A stretch of 64,000 bases of DNA from Pseudomonas sp. B21-015. GTDB lineage: Bacteria > Pseudomonadota > Gammaproteobacteria > Pseudomonadales > Pseudomonadaceae. Below the pieces are notes generated by a model. That model ran no database searches, was not told where the DNA came from, and saw only the letters and a program-made list of their open reading frames with translations. Below, in pieces: positions 41,499-51,429 of the stretch (position 1 is its first letter; the number at the start of each line of letters is the position of its first letter). Location: positions 2,356,001-2,420,000 of the forward strand of contig NZ_CP087196.1 in assembly GCF_024749285.1 (NCBI RefSeq), written 5' to 3'. A program made the translations under genes and the position numbers.

Positions 41499-41793
41499 GT
41501 GTTGAGCAATGTGGCGAGAGTTTTGTTTCTCGCCACATTTAGATGAGCGTCGACCGTATATCAGAAAGCTACACGCGTATATGCATTAGCTATACGGTCG
41601 GTATAGAATCGATTCCGACGCCGCCTTCATGGCTTCACACCTAAAACGTTAGATCTCACGTTAAGCAGCATGGCCCAAGTCTCTCCGGGCCACTCAAGGA
41701 GTCAAAAAAATGAAAAGCAAATACATGCTGATGTGCTAATGCCATAAGGAGGCTCCGGCTCCAACATCACCTACCCAGATGGGAAACAGAACA
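41499..41793. other. Upstream region of the TacAT-type pair
   Basis: Contains a perfect 10-bp inverted repeat CGACCGTATA/TATACGGTCG (41551-41560/41591-41600) with a nested AGCTA/TAGCT pair, a GGCCC/GGGCC hairpin (41672-41676/41687-41691), and a nine-codon ORF listed separately. The first repeat is a candidate operator or promoter region. Confidence 0.5.
41710..41739 (+). CDS. Nine-codon leader ORF (MKSKYMLMC)
   Basis: Has an ideal AAGGAG eight bases before its ATG and ends in TAA 54 bases before tacA-like ATG. A second AAGGAGG (41746-41752) follows it without a well-placed start. It could be a leader peptide or the trace of a lost gene; function not known. Confidence 0.35.
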   Translation: MKSKYMLMC

Positions 41794-42087
41794 ATGTCCA
41801 CCACAGCTGAAAGCGTTGAAAAATCCAAACCCGTTCCAATCAACATGAGAGCGGACGAAAAGAAACGTAACCTGATCGATCTGGCAGCTGCCATGTCCGG
41901 TCGTGATCGCACAAGCTTTATCCTGGAAGCAGCGTGTCAAAAAGCTGAAGAAGTGATTCTGGATAAACGATTGTTCCTTCTCGACGACGTTGCATTTGAC
42001 GCATTCGAACAGGCTATTGAAGCCAACCCGGCCCGAGGTAACGAATGCCTGCACCAACTGCTCGCACGTCCAAAGCGGTGGAGCTGA
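41794..42087 (+). CDS. DUF1778 (TacA-like) antitoxin
   Basis: A 97-residue antitoxin. The N-terminal ribbon-helix-helix region reads PINMRADEKKRNLIDLAAAMSGRDRTSFILEAACQKA (residues about 13-49) and would bind the operator. The C-terminal part (DDVAFDAFEQAIEANPA) is the toxin-wrapping tail typical of the family. An alternative ATG at 41779 adds five residues. Overlaps the toxin gene by 43 bases, which couples their translation. Confidence 0.85.
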   Translation: MSTTAESVEKSKPVPINMRADEKKRNLIDLAAAMSGRDRTSFILEAACQKAEEVILDKRLFLLDDVAFDAFEQAIEANPARGNECLHQLLARPKRWS

Positions 42088-42566
42088 CCGCACCCGAAAG
42101 ACTTAACGATCATCACGAGCTTGATGACTTCGATTCGGGTGAAGTGTCCATCGATCAATACCTGCAAAAGAAGGCACGAAAGGCGCAAGCCGCTAAACAG
42201 GCGGTTGTTTATGTCAGCTGCCGCAAAGCCACGTCGATCGTGATGGCTTATTACACTCTGTCGAGCGGTTCAGTCGCTCGTGCCAACGTCATGCCGAAAA
42301 GTCATCAACGCAATTCACCAAGCGTCCATCCAGTGACGCTACTAGGGCGTATGGGAGTAACACGCGAAGCTCAGGGTGAGGGTTTCGCCATCGACTTGCT
42401 GCAGGATGCGATTGAGCGAGCCATCAACGCATCCCAATCTATCGGCTCGAGCGCAATCATCGTCCACCCACTTAACGACCGCCTGTCAAATTTCTACATT
42501 AAGTACGCGGGATTTATTCCGTGCCCAGGCATTTCCCCTATTACCCTGATGCTGCCGCTGCGCTAG
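42045..42566 (+). CDS. GNAT-family toxin (TacT-like, acetylates aminoacyl-tRNA)
   Basis: A 173-residue acetyltransferase. DDFDSGEVSIDQYLQKKARKAQ (residues about 27-48) is the usual TacT N-terminus. YYTLSSGSVA forms the central strand, LLGRMGVTREAQGEGFAIDLL holds the acetyl-CoA pyrophosphate loop (QGEGF), and SNFYIKYAGF contains the catalytic tyrosine. Family members block translation by acetylating charged tRNA. The gene appears intact with its antitoxin directly upstream. Confidence 0.85.
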   Translation: MPAPTARTSKAVELTAPERLNDHHELDDFDSGEVSIDQYLQKKARKAQAAKQAVVYVSCRKATSIVMAYYTLSSGSVARANVMPKSHQRNSPSVHPVTLLGRMGVTREAQGEGFAIDLLQDAIERAINASQSIGSSAIIVHPLNDRLSNFYIKYAGFIPCPGISPITLMLPLR

Positions 42567-42671
42567 CACTCGATGTTGTCGCAATAGCGGGTTGATTATG
42601 CCGAGAGTGCAGCATGGGTACTGAGTCAGGTCGCGATCTACGGTAGCTTGCAGCTGGCAATCCTAGGGCAT

Positions 42672-42700
42672 AAAAAAGGCGCCCCGAAGGACGCCAAAAG
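42672..42700 (-). terminator. Intrinsic terminator of the second OprD gene
   Basis: On the minus strand GGCGTCC-UUCG-GGGCGCC is followed by six T, 60 bases after the porin stop. The UUCG tetraloop makes it especially stable. Confidence 0.88.
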
Positions 42701-42761
42701 AATTCACCTCTTACCAAAGGAGCAAGGAGCTTCTAAAGGTGAATTTGCATTAACCGTGAAG

Positions 42762-44090
42762 TCAGAGAATCGCCAGCGGATACTCGACAATTACCCGCAC
42801 TTCTTCCAGATCCGACTCAAATGCCGTGGCGCGGGTTGTGGCTTGGCGCAGGCGCAGAGACATGTCTTTCAGCGAGCCGCTCTGCACCACGTATTTGACT
42901 TCGATGTCGCGCTCCCAGCGCTTTTGGTCAGTCAGCGGGTTGCCGTCGGCATCGCGACGCATGTACACGGCATTGGCGTTGGAATAGTCGGCGTCGGTGC
43001 CCCGGGCGTAACGGGTCATGAACGACAACCCCGGAACGCCATAGGTCGTCATGTCGAGGTCGTAGCGCACCATCCACGAACGTTCCTTGGGCGAGTTGAA
43101 GTCGCTGTACTGGATGGAGTTGTCGAGGAAGATCGAGTCGGACTGGCGCAGGTAATCGAAGTCATCGTTGCCGTTGTTGCGCTGGTGCGACAGCGCGACG
43201 GAGTGGGCACCGAGTTTCACGCCGACACGACCGCTCCAGATGTTGTTGTCGAATTCGCCGAGCAACTTTTTGCCCTCGTCGACCGCCTTGTAATAGTTCA
43301 GGCCGCCAAACAGTGACAGGTCATCCGACAGTGGGTAAGTCCATGCGGTGCCAGCGTAGTACTGATTCCAGGCATCCTTGAGACGGCTGGAGTACAGGCT
43401 GAAACTGAGGTTCTTGTTCAGCGAGTAGTCACCGCCCAAATAACCGATCCACGGCGAATTGACCGGGCCGGCATAGAAGGTCGCGAAGTTCTCGCGCATG
43501 TCGCTGGACACCGGTTGGCTCATCGCATGCAGTCGACCGCCCTGGACCGACAGACCCTCGATGCTGGTGTTGGTCGCCGTGACGCCGCGGAAACTTTCCG
43601 GCAACAAACGGGAGTCACCCGCCGCCACGACCGGGTTGGCGGGGAACACATCGCCCACCTTGATCACCGTATCAAAGGCGCGCACTTTGGCGGCGCCACC
43701 GACCTTGGTGTATTCGTCCCGAGCCTCGCCGTCACTGTTAACCGGCAGCACATCAAACGAACTACGGCCACCGTTGCGACCGTCACCGGTGTCGAGCTTC
43801 AAGCCGATCATCGCAAATGCATCGACACCGACCCCGACGGTGCCTTGGGTGAAACCGGATTCGAACTTGCTGATGACCGCGTGGGCCCAGGCTTCGGAAT
43901 AACCGTTGCCGGTGGGACTGGACTGGCCGTTGCGGTGATCACGATTGAAGTAGAAGTTGCGGTTGAGCACCGTCAGGCTACTGCCCTCGATAAACCCCTC
44001 GGCTTTATCTTCCGCCAACACCATGGACGGCCCGGAGCCGACAACCACCGCTAAAGCGGCCATCGACATTTTTGTATTGTTAACCATCAA
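42762..44090 (-). CDS. OprD-family outer membrane porin (second copy)
   Basis: A 442-residue porin with signal peptide (residues 1-26, ending MVLA) and the mature start EDKAEGFIEGSSLTVLNRNFYFNRDH, a classic OprD opening. The last strand EEVRVIVEYPLAIL is normal. It differs clearly from the 11.8-kb copy, so they are not a recent duplication. It lies downstream of the HigBA-type genes on the same strand with a 173-base gap; no transport genes adjoin it, so the substrate is not inferable. Confidence 0.88.
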   Translation of the reverse strand: MMVNNTKMSMAALAVVVGSGPSMVLAEDKAEGFIEGSSLTVLNRNFYFNRDHRNGQSSPTGNGYSEAWAHAVISKFESGFTQGTVGVGVDAFAMIGLKLDTGDGRNGGRSSFDVLPVNSDGEARDEYTKVGGAAKVRAFDTVIKVGDVFPANPVVAAGDSRLLPESFRGVTATNTSIEGLSVQGGRLHAMSQPVSSDMRENFATFYAGPVNSPWIGYLGGDYSLNKNLSFSLYSSRLKDAWNQYYAGTAWTYPLSDDLSLFGGLNYYKAVDEGKKLLGEFDNNIWSGRVGVKLGAHSVALSHQRNNGNDDFDYLRQSDSIFLDNSIQYSDFNSPKERSWMVRYDLDMTTYGVPGLSFMTRYARGTDADYSNANAVYMRRDADGNPLTDQKRWERDIEVKYVVQSGSLKDMSLRLRQATTRATAFESDLEEVRVIVEYPLAIL

Positions 44091-44263
44091 TCACTCCTTG
44101 GGTTCGGCAGAACGGGAACGTGCTTCGGCGTAGGTTTTATTGTTCGACGGGCAAGGGCCCGCCGGCATGGTCGCCGGGTGACATCGTTGCAAGCTGCGGA
44201 TAACGCCAAGGTGATGGGGGAATTACAATTTCGTCATGTGGGTGGAATGACAACCCTGCACGT

Positions 44264-44578
44264 TCAGGTCAGCGCTGCGAGTTGTTCGATTGTTTGCGGA
44301 AAGCGTTCAACCAAGCGGATCAGTGTCGTGGCTTGGGCATTTGGTGTTGCCCGTCCCTGTTCCCAGTTTTCGAGGGTTCGGGTGTTGGTGCGTAGATACA
44401 TGGCGAACACCGACCGGGAAAGATTGAGCTGTTGACGGATGGCTACCACTTCCTCGGCAGTGATGGGTACCAGTTCCGGCAGCTTGACCTTGTGGGTCCG
44501 CAGCGTGACCTTGCCTTGGCGCTCGTCAGCCAAGGCTTCGAGGCCTTCCATCAGTTCGGAAAAAATGTCACGTTTCAT
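44264..44578 (-). CDS. HigA/Xre-type antitoxin
   Basis: A 104-residue helix-turn-helix antitoxin. The DNA-binding region reads TAEEVVAIRQQLNLSRSVFAMYLRTNTRTLENWEQGRATPN (residues about 39-79), of the HigA2/NadS type. The preceding segment (GKVTLRTHKVKLPE) probably contacts the toxin. It overlaps the toxin gene by 11 bases and lies second in the operon, the usual HigBA order. Confidence 0.85.
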   Translation of the reverse strand: MKRDIFSELMEGLEALADERQGKVTLRTHKVKLPELVPITAEEVVAIRQQLNLSRSVFAMYLRTNTRTLENWEQGRATPNAQATTLIRLVERFPQTIEQLAALT

Positions 44579-44918
44579 AGTGGGTTCTCGTGTTGATTTC
44601 TCTATCCAGCGTTTGTCTGAAAAGTTTTTTCTGGTCAGGCGACAGGTCTTCTTGCTCGTTTTTGCTATACACGGTGAACAGCCAGAATTGATCGAAACCT
44701 GACCACCAGTAATAAATCACCCTAAGCCCGCTACGCTTGCCTTTACCGCGACGTTGATCGAAAAAGCGGATTTTTCGCAGCCCGCCCGTGCCTTCAATGA
44801 GATCGCCCGCTTCGGGGTTTTTTAGCAGCTCCAACTGAAAGCTGCGAAACAGATCGTCATCCAGATAGTCATCGCGGTGTTTCTGAAACGCAGGTAATTC
44901 GATAAAAAGAGCATCCAT
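44568..44918 (-). CDS. HigB-2/RelE-type toxin
   Basis: A 116-residue ribosome-dependent mRNA interferase. Conserved stretches are MDALFIELPAFQKHRDDYLDDD, LIEGTGGLRKIRFFDQRRGKGKRSGLRVIYY and FWLFTVYSKNEQEDLS, as in HigB2. ATG 44918 has AGGTGA upstream; the frame is open for 66 more codons, but that part is Pro/Ser-rich, unlike the family and covers the probable operator. Confidence 0.85.
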   Translation of the reverse strand: MDALFIELPAFQKHRDDYLDDDLFRSFQLELLKNPEAGDLIEGTGGLRKIRFFDQRRGKGKRSGLRVIYYWWSGFDQFWLFTVYSKNEQEDLSPDQKKLFRQTLDREINTRTHYET

Positions 44919-44935
44919 ATTCTGTACGTCACCTG

Positions 44936-44964
44936 CGTATAGTGTTGTCTTGATAATCGTATAG
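44936..44964 (-). promoter_or_regulatory. Direct-repeat candidate operator of the HigBA pair
   Basis: CTATACG occurs twice in the same orientation on the minus strand, 22 bases apart (two helical turns), 18-46 bases before the toxin start. Binding by the antitoxin is inferred. Confidence 0.45.
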
Positions 44965-45168
44965 GTCAAGGCATCGAAGCCATCCTTTTCGTCCCCCGTT
45001 TTCAAGGTAGACCCCGATCGTAAAAACGCCTGTAGGACGAAGCGACCAGTCTGGTGAGAATTTTCGAGTAATACTGGGGGAGGGGGACTTCGCAATTGAC
45101 TCATCGGTTCATCCACAGCACTATCTGTCGATGAATGATCTACGCCGAATGAACATGATGTGTTCCTC

Positions 45169-45257
45169 TATGACCGCTTCCGGCGGGCCATAAGGTCATA
45201 CGTGCTTGGCATTTGACGTGTTACCCAAAGCCCCGCCAGAGATGGACGGGGCTTTTT
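45169..45257. other. Inverted repeat plus orphan terminator-like hairpin
   Basis: TATGACC/GGTCATA (45169-45175/45194-45200) is followed by AAAGCCCCGCC/GGACGGGGCTTTTT (45227-45256). The hairpin has a T-run on the plus strand, though no plus-strand gene precedes it here; it may be the trace of a lost gene or protect the GNAT gene from readthrough. Confidence 0.45.
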
Positions 45258-45292
45258 GATTCTCCGTCTGCACATGGCTGATGGAGAGTGAA

Positions 45293-45757
45293 ATGTTCGA
45301 AATTAGAAAAGCTACCCAAAGCGACGCACAGACTGCATTCGACATACGGCTGCTAGCCATCCGACATCAATGCATCGGTGCCTATACCGAGAAGCAAATG
45401 CTGACTTGGACATCGGGGTCAGCTGAGGACGGTTACTGCGCGCTCATGGAAAAGTATTTCTATCTGGGGTGCGTTCAGAGTGAGCCAGTGGCGACAGGCA
45501 TGCTGGATCTGGAGAACCGCGAAATCGGTGCAATCTTTATACATCCTGACTTTATGCAACGAGGTTTGGGCAAGCGCGTCGTGGGCTTTCTCGAAGATCT
45601 GGCGCGGGATTTTGGCTTGGCGGAAGTCCGCCTGGATGCGACTTTGAATGCCGCCGACTTTTATCGACGCTGTGGTTACATTGGGGAGGAACCTGCGGTT
45701 TACCATTCCCCTTCCGGTCTTCAACTGGCCTGCGTTCCTATGGTGAAGAAACTGTGA
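45293..45757 (+). CDS. GNAT-family N-acetyltransferase
   Basis: A 154-residue single-domain acetyltransferase. REIGAIFIHPDFMQRGLGKRVVGFLEDLARDFG holds the acetyl-CoA loop (QRGLGK), and LNAADFYRRCGYIGEE is the usual C-terminal motif with a tyrosine. GGAG seven bases upstream favours ATG 45293 over the in-frame ATG at 45281. Substrate unknown. It lacks the TacT-type N-terminus and an antitoxin partner, so it is not read as a toxin. Confidence 0.82.
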   Translation: MFEIRKATQSDAQTAFDIRLLAIRHQCIGAYTEKQMLTWTSGSAEDGYCALMEKYFYLGCVQSEPVATGMLDLENREIGAIFIHPDFMQRGLGKRVVGFLEDLARDFGLAEVRLDATLNAADFYRRCGYIGEEPAVYHSPSGLQLACVPMVKKL

Positions 45758-46075
45758 AGGTTTCGGAAGCGGCCTGAGAAACACCGCATAATTCGGCGTC
45801 TGAAAGCTCCGATCTCAATACGCAAAACGGCACCCGAAACGTGCCGTTCTCATTTGTGCCTGTTCCATTGCTATCGCGAGCAGGCTCGCTCCCACAGTTG
45901 ATTTCTGTCTATCGCATAGTGTGTGTCCGCAGCTGATTCGATGTGGGAGATTCTACGTTGCAGGGCAACCCTGCAACTTCAGGCTGGTTGGTATTCACTC
46001 TGATTTTTCATCAGGGCAATGCCACACGGAAGTGTTCCGGGCAAGGGTCACCAATGTCTGAGCTTTCGAGACGCC
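45758..46075. other. Intergenic region with hairpin and single REP
   Basis: AACGGCAC/GTGCCGTT (45826-45848) is a likely transcript end for the GNAT gene, though its T-run is weak. A single REP arm lies at 45871-45897. Nothing else is recognisable. Confidence 0.55.
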
Positions 46076-46324
46076 TCATTCTTGAGTGTCTTCAAAAGCA
46101 TTGAGCAAGTCGTCCGGTAGTGAGGCGTCATAGTCTTCGGGAAGCACCAGTTTGCCTTTCATCGCACCGATACGCTGGCCGCAGGGTTTTCCCGCCGGAA
46201 CCCAGACGCGCAAGAGCCCGACCATGTTTGGCAATCGTGATGATCTGCCCGGCGGCTGCGTCGTCGACGAGTTTGGACAGATTTTTTTTGCTTCGGCCAA
46301 CGGAACGACGATGTCACGGTTCAT
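46076..46324 (-). pseudogene. Phd/YefM-type antitoxin with two compensating frameshifts
   Basis: MNRDIVVPLAEAKK and the end VPAGKPCGQRIGAMKGKLVLPEDYDASLPDDLLNAFEDTQE match prevent-host-death antitoxins, but the middle is scrambled. Reading one frame over gives the expected NLSKLVDDAAAGQIITIAKHGRALARL. The change is explained by one A missing from an eight-A run (46271-46278) and one extra G about 80 bases later. No PIN or other toxin gene follows. Either this is a decaying orphan or a pair of assembly errors. Confidence 0.65.
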
Positions 46325-46477
46325 TGTTCTTTCTCGCGTTGATTTATCGATCCAGCCAGTCATTCAAGATAGAGCCAAGTGCGCAGTGCTGGATGTAGGA
46401 CGGAACGGACATTCCCGCGCGAGCTTTCGGGGATTGCAGAAGGCGGGGAGTGCAGCAGTAACAAATCCCACAAACGC

Positions 46478-46506
46478 AAAAACGGCACCCGAAGGTGCCG
46501 TTTTTG
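46478..46506. terminator. Bidirectional terminator after nuoN
   Basis: AAAAACGGCACC-CGAA-GGTGCCGTTTTT has A/T runs on both sides and lies 26 bases beyond the nuoN stop, ending the nuo operon. Confidence 0.88.
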
Positions 46507-46532
46507 TTTATTACCGAGTGTCGCTTAAGCGA

Positions 46533-47996
46533 TCAACCCGCCAACCCAGACTGTTGAACCAGGTTCAGCAGCGGCTGTGGATACAGGCCGAGGAAGAACG
46601 CCAGTACGGCAATCGCCAGCAGCATCACGCCGCCTGCACGTTGTTCCCAGTGCAGCTGGGCATCGTGGCGACGCAGGTTCGGTTCCATCAGGTACAGGGT
46701 GACCATGACGCGCAGGTAGTAGAAGACACCGATGGCGCTGCCCAGTACCAGGGAGCCGACCAGCCACCATTGGTGCGACTCGACGCCGGTGGCGATGATG
46801 TAGAACTTGCCGATGAAGCCCGCGGTCAGCGGGATACCGGCCAGGGACAGCATCATCACGGTCAGGACGGCGGTCAGGTACGGACGGCGCCAGAACAGGC
46901 CGCGGTATTCGTACAGGGCGTCGGCGTCACGGCCGTTGTACGGCGAGGACATCAGGGTGATCACACCGAAGGCGCCGAGGCTGGTGATCACGTAGGTGAC
47001 CAGGTACACGCCGATGGCTTCCACGGCCAGGCCCTTGCTCGCCACCAGGGCGATCAGCAGGTAGCCGAAGTGAGCGATGGACGAGTAACCCAGCAGACGC
47101 TTGAGGTTGCTCTGGGTCAATGCCAGCAGGTTACCGAACAGGATCGACGCGATGGCGATGATGGTCAGCACGTCGCTCAGTACGCCACTGCTCGCCGCTG
47201 GCGAGATCTGGAACAGACGCACCATCACCGCGAATACAGCGACTTTCGACGCGGTGGCCAGGAACGCTGCCACCGGTGCCGGAGCACCTTCGTAAACGTC
47301 CGGGGTCCAGAGGTGGAACGGTACCAGCGACAGCTTGAACGCCAGGCCGATCAGCATCATGCCCAGGCCCAGTTGAGCCAGAGAACTTGGCAGACCGGTG
47401 GCCGCCAGGGCCTGACCGATGCCGTTGAAGCTCAGGCTGCCAGCATCGGCGTAGAGCAGGGCCATGCCGAACAACAGGAACGCGGAACCGGCGGCCGACA
47501 GCACCATGTACTTGATGCCGGCTTCCAGCGAGCGCTTGTTGAAGAAGGCGTAAGCCACCAGACCGTAGACCGGTACCGAGAGCAGTTCCAGACCGACGAA
47601 CAACCCGGCCAGGTGCTGCGCGCTGACCAGTACCAAGCCACCGGCGGCGGACATCAGGATCAGCAGGTAAAGTTCTTCACGGTTGCCCGGGTAGCCCGAA
47701 CCGCCATCGCCCAAGTAGGCGTGGGCGAGGGTCACACAGGCGAGGGTGGCGACCAGGATCAGCGCCATGTACAGGCAGGCGAAGGTGTCGATCTGCAGCA
47801 GTGGAGTCACGGCCAGGGGCGCGACTTTCAGGGCTGGCAGGATCGACAGCAAGGCCAGGTTCAGACCTGCCACCGACAGCAGGAAGGTCTGTGAGTGGTT
47901 GCGGCGCCATGCGATAGCCAGCATCACCACGATGATCGTGGCGCTGGTGATCAACAACGGCGCAAGCGCGATAAAGTGTTGAGTCGTGAATTCCAT
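46533..47996 (-). CDS. nuoN: NADH-quinone oxidoreductase subunit N
   Basis: A 487-residue antiporter-like membrane subunit of complex I with about 14 helices, one of three proton-channel subunits. The start [20 protein letters not shown] is typical; the longer frame to 48059 overlaps nuoM and is not used. Its conserved core includes [26 protein letters not shown]. Last gene of the operon. Confidence 0.95.
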   Translation of the reverse strand: MEFTTQHFIALAPLLITSATIIVVMLAIAWRRNHSQTFLLSVAGLNLALLSILPALKVAPLAVTPLLQIDTFACLYMALILVATLACVTLAHAYLGDGGSGYPGNREELYLLILMSAAGGLVLVSAQHLAGLFVGLELLSVPVYGLVAYAFFNKRSLEAGIKYMVLSAAGSAFLLFGMALLYADAGSLSFNGIGQALAATGLPSSLAQLGLGMMLIGLAFKLSLVPFHLWTPDVYEGAPAPVAAFLATASKVAVFAVMVRLFQISPAASSGVLSDVLTIIAIASILFGNLLALTQSNLKRLLGYSSIAHFGYLLIALVASKGLAVEAIGVYLVTYVITSLGAFGVITLMSSPYNGRDADALYEYRGLFWRRPYLTAVLTVMMLSLAGIPLTAGFIGKFYIIATGVESHQWWLVGSLVLGSAIGVFYYLRVMVTLYLMEPNLRRHDAQLHWEQRAGGVMLLAIAVLAFFLGLYPQPLLNLVQQSGLAG

Positions 47997-48003
47997 AGCG
48001 CTC

Positions 48004-49536
48004 TTACCGGGCCGAAGCGAGTTGAGTGAAGGCGGTGCCGAGCCACTGCTGCACGCCATGCATCGTCGCGGCAGAGGTGTCGAGGAACGGTTGCGGGTAC
48101 ACGCCGATGTAGATCAGCAGCGCCGCCAGTCCAACCACCATGATCAGTTCGCGACCGTCCATGCCATGCAGCACCGCGTCCGATTTCGACGGGCCGAAGA
48201 AGGCACGGTGGACCATGATCAGCGAGTAGACCGAACCGAACACCAGGCCGGACGTGGCGATCACGGTGACCCATGGCGCGCTGGCGAAGGTGCCGATCAG
48301 GATCAGGAATTCACCGACAAAGTTACCGGTCGCCGGCAAGCCCAGCGACGCCGCCGCGAAGAACAGGCTGAGGGCCGGCAGGTAGGCAATCTTCGACCAC
48401 AGGCCACCCATCTCACGCATATCGCGGGTGTGGGTGCGCTCGTACAGCTGACCGGAGAGGATAAAGAGTGCCGCGGCCGACAGACCGTGAGCCAGCATCT
48501 GCATGACCGCGCCCTGCAGCGCCAGTTGGCTGCCGGAGTAAATGCCGATCAGCACGAAGCCCATGTGGGAAACGGACGAGAAGGCAATCAGACGCTTGAT
48601 GTCGGTTTGCGCGAAGGCCAGGAACGCACCGTAGAAGATCCCGATCAGACCCAGGGTCATGGCGAACGGCGCGAACTCGGCCGAGGCATTCGGGAACAGC
48701 GGCAGGGCGAAACGCAGCAGACCGTAAGCAGCCGTCTTCAACAAGATACCGGCCAGGTCCACGGAACCCGCGGTCGGTGCCTGGGCGTGAGCGTCAGGCA
48801 ACCAGGAGTGGAACGGCACCACGGGCAGCTTGACCGCGAAGGCGATGAAGAAGCCGAGCATCAGGATGTACTCGGTGGTCATCGACATCTTGGTTTTCAA
48901 CAGATCGGCGTAGTTGAAGGTAATCACGCCGGTGTCGTTGAAGTTGACCAGGACCAGCCCCAGGATCGCCACCAACATGATCAGGCCGGAAGCCTGAGTG
49001 AAGATGAAGAACTTGGTTGCCGCGTAGATCCGGGTTTTCTTGCCGTCCGAAGAACTGTGACCCCAGAGCGCGATGAGGAAGTACATCGGCACCAGCATCA
49101 TTTCCCAGAAGAAGAAGAACATGAACAGGTCGAGGGCGAGGAACACGCCGACGACACCGCCCAGGATCCACATCAGGTTCAGGTGGAAGAAGCCCACGTG
49201 ACGCTGAATCTCTTTCCAGGAGCAGAGTACCGAGAGGACACCCAGCAGGCCGGTCAGCAGGATCATCAGCAGCGACAGGCCGTCGAGGGCCAGGTGCACG
49301 TTGATGCCGAAGCGCTGGATCCAGACGTGCTTGAACTCAAGCGCCCAGGTCGGGTCGGCGCCAGGCGCCGGGGCAAATGAATAATCACCGTTGGCCCACA
49401 GCCAGAGGCCGAGGGAGAGCAACAGGGACATGGTGATCAGCGCAATCCAGCGGGGGAGGGTGGCGCCGAAGCGCTCACCCATCCAGCACAGCAGGCCGCC
49501 GATGAAGGGGATCAGGATTAGCCAGGGCAAAATCAT
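48004..49536 (-). CDS. nuoM: NADH-quinone oxidoreductase subunit M
   Basis: A 510-residue antiporter-like proton-pumping subunit. Recognisable stretches include [23 protein letters not shown] and [26 protein letters not shown], with the buried Lys/His residues of the channel. Seven bases separate it from nuoN. Confidence 0.96.
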   Translation of the reverse strand: MILPWLILIPFIGGLLCWMGERFGATLPRWIALITMSLLLSLGLWLWANGDYSFAPAPGADPTWALEFKHVWIQRFGINVHLALDGLSLLMILLTGLLGVLSVLCSWKEIQRHVGFFHLNLMWILGGVVGVFLALDLFMFFFFWEMMLVPMYFLIALWGHSSSDGKKTRIYAATKFFIFTQASGLIMLVAILGLVLVNFNDTGVITFNYADLLKTKMSMTTEYILMLGFFIAFAVKLPVVPFHSWLPDAHAQAPTAGSVDLAGILLKTAAYGLLRFALPLFPNASAEFAPFAMTLGLIGIFYGAFLAFAQTDIKRLIAFSSVSHMGFVLIGIYSGSQLALQGAVMQMLAHGLSAAALFILSGQLYERTHTRDMREMGGLWSKIAYLPALSLFFAAASLGLPATGNFVGEFLILIGTFASAPWVTVIATSGLVFGSVYSLIMVHRAFFGPSKSDAVLHGMDGRELIMVVGLAALLIYIGVYPQPFLDTSAATMHGVQQWLGTAFTQLASAR

Positions 49537-49575
49537 GACGGGCTCGTTTCCTTTCGCAAGTTCGCAAGGTTCATA

Positions 49576-51429
49576 TCAGACCGCTACCAGCACGACGGCG
49601 CCGATTACCAGCACGGCACCAGCAGCCATCGAGGCGGCATACCAACGCAGTTGACCGGTCTCGGTGCGGCTCAGGGCGGTGTGACCGCCTTTGGCCATAC
49701 GCGGGATCAGACCGATGGTCTGGTCGAGCGGGTCTTTGCGCAGAATGTGGCTGATCGCAAGGTATGGCTTGACGAACAGTTTGTCGTAGATCCAGTCGAA
49801 GCCCCAGGCAGCGAACCACCAGGCCGAAAGGAAGCGGCCGACGCCGCTGTTGGCGATGGCCGTGACGAAGCGACGCTTGCCGAGGAACAGCAGCGCGGCC
49901 AGCAGGATACCGGACAGGGCGATGGCGCCCGACGCGATTTCCAGACTGTGCTTGGCTTCGCCGCCGGCATGGCCGACGCTTTGCGGCAGCACACCGTGCA
50001 GTGGCGGAACGATCATTGCGCCGACGAACGTCGACAGTACGATCAGCACCGACAGTGGCAACCAGTGAGCGATACCGTGACCGGCGTGTGCTTCGGTCTT
50101 CGCTTCACCGTGGAACGTGATGAAGATCAGGCGGAAGGTGTACAGCGAGGTCATGAACGCGCCGACCAGACCTGCATACAGCAGACCCTGGTTGCCGCTG
50201 GCGAACGCTTCCCAGAGGATTTCATCCTTGGAGTAGAAGCCTGCGGTCACCAGAGGCAAGGCCGCCAGGGCCGCGCCGCCGACGATGAAGCTGGCATACG
50301 CCAGTGGCAGTTTCTTCCACAGACCGCCCATCTTGAAGATGTTCTGTTCGTGGTGGCAGGCAACGATCACCGCGCCGGACGCAAGGAACAGCAGTGCCTT
50401 GAAGAAGGCGTGGGTCATCAGGTGGAAGATCGCGCCATCCCAGGCACCTACGCCCAGCGCCAGGAACATGTAGCCGATCTGGCTCATGGTCGAATAGGCG
50501 AGGATACGTTTGATGTCGGTCTGCACCAGTGCGGCAAAACCTGCCAGCACCAGCGTCACGCCGCCCACAACACCCACCAGGTGCAGGATATCCGGCGCCA
50601 GTGCGAACAGGCCGTGGGTACGGGCGATCAGGTAGACACCGGCGGTCACCATGGTCGCGGCGTGGATCAGTGCCGAAACCGGAGTCGGGCCGGCCATCGC
50701 ATCCGCCAGCCAGGTTTGCAGCGGCAGTTGCGCGGATTTACCGACAGCGCCGCCCAGCAGCATCAGGGTCGCCAGAACGATCCAGAAGTCGCCGGCCTTG
50801 AAGTGCTCAGGCGCCTTGATCAGCAGTTCCTGAATGTTCAGCGTGCCCAACTGTTGGAACAGGATGAACAGGCCGATGGCCATGAACACGTCGCCGACGC
50901 GGGTCACGATGAAGGCTTTGAGTGCCGCGTTACCGTTGTTGCGGTTGCTGTAGTAGAAACCGATCAACAAGTATGAACACAGGCCCACGCCTTCCCAGCC
51001 GAAGTACACGAACAGCAGGTTATCGGCCAGGACCAGGAACAGCATGCTGGCGATAAACAGGTTGGTGTAGGCGAAGAAGCGCGAGTAACCGGCTTCACCG
51101 CGCATGTACCAGGACGCGAACAGGTGGATCAGGAAGCCCACGCCCACCACCACGCCGAGCATGGTCACGGACAGGCCGTCCAGGTAGAGGGTGAAGGTCG
51201 GCGTAAAGCCTTCCACCGCCATCCATTGCCACAGCATCTGGGTGTAGTGACCACCCTCGGGTGGCGCAACGTTGAACTGCCAGATCACATAGGCCGCGAC
51301 GATCGCCGACAGGCCAATGGAACCGACGCCGATCAGCGCCGAGAGGTTTTCCGAGAGGCGTCCCCGGGAGAACGCCAGCAGCACAAAACCGATCAGGGGG
51401 AACAGGAAAGTCAGATAGAGAAGGTTCAT
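49576..51429 (-). CDS. nuoL: NADH-quinone oxidoreductase subunit L
   Basis: A 617-residue distal antiporter-like subunit with the long amphipathic helix at its C-terminus. [29 protein letters not shown] and [17 protein letters not shown] are diagnostic. Its start overlaps the end of nuoK by four bases. Confidence 0.96.
   Translation of the reverse strand: MNLLYLTFLFPLIGFVLLAFSRGRLSENLSALIGVGSIGLSAIVAAYVIWQFNVAPPEGGHYTQMLWQWMAVEGFTPTFTLYLDGLSVTMLGVVVGVGFLIHLFASWYMRGEAGYSRFFAYTNLFIASMLFLVLADNLLFVYFGWEGVGLCSYLLIGFYYSNRNNGNAALKAFIVTRVGDVFMAIGLFILFQQLGTLNIQELLIKAPEHFKAGDFWIVLATLMLLGGAVGKSAQLPLQTWLADAMAGPTPVSALIHAATMVTAGVYLIARTHGLFALAPDILHLVGVVGGVTLVLAGFAALVQTDIKRILAYSTMSQIGYMFLALGVGAWDGAIFHLMTHAFFKALLFLASGAVIVACHHEQNIFKMGGLWKKLPLAYASFIVGGAALAALPLVTAGFYSKDEILWEAFASGNQGLLYAGLVGAFMTSLYTFRLIFITFHGEAKTEAHAGHGIAHWLPLSVLIVLSTFVGAMIVPPLHGVLPQSVGHAGGEAKHSLEIASGAIALSGILLAALLFLGKRRFVTAIANSGVGRFLSAWWFAAWGFDWIYDKLFVKPYLAISHILRKDPLDQTIGLIPRMAKGGHTALSRTETGQLRWYAASMAAGAVLVIGAVVLVAV

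Noticed and set aside
44919..45116. 66-residue N-terminal extension of the HigB-type toxin
   Set aside because: Unlike the family, and it would cover the phased repeats and a good ribosome-binding site at the internal ATG.
46152..47894. 580-codon plus-strand ORF
   Set aside because: It is antisense to nuoN, with Gln/His/Arg-rich low-complexity content typical of a GC-rich shadow frame.
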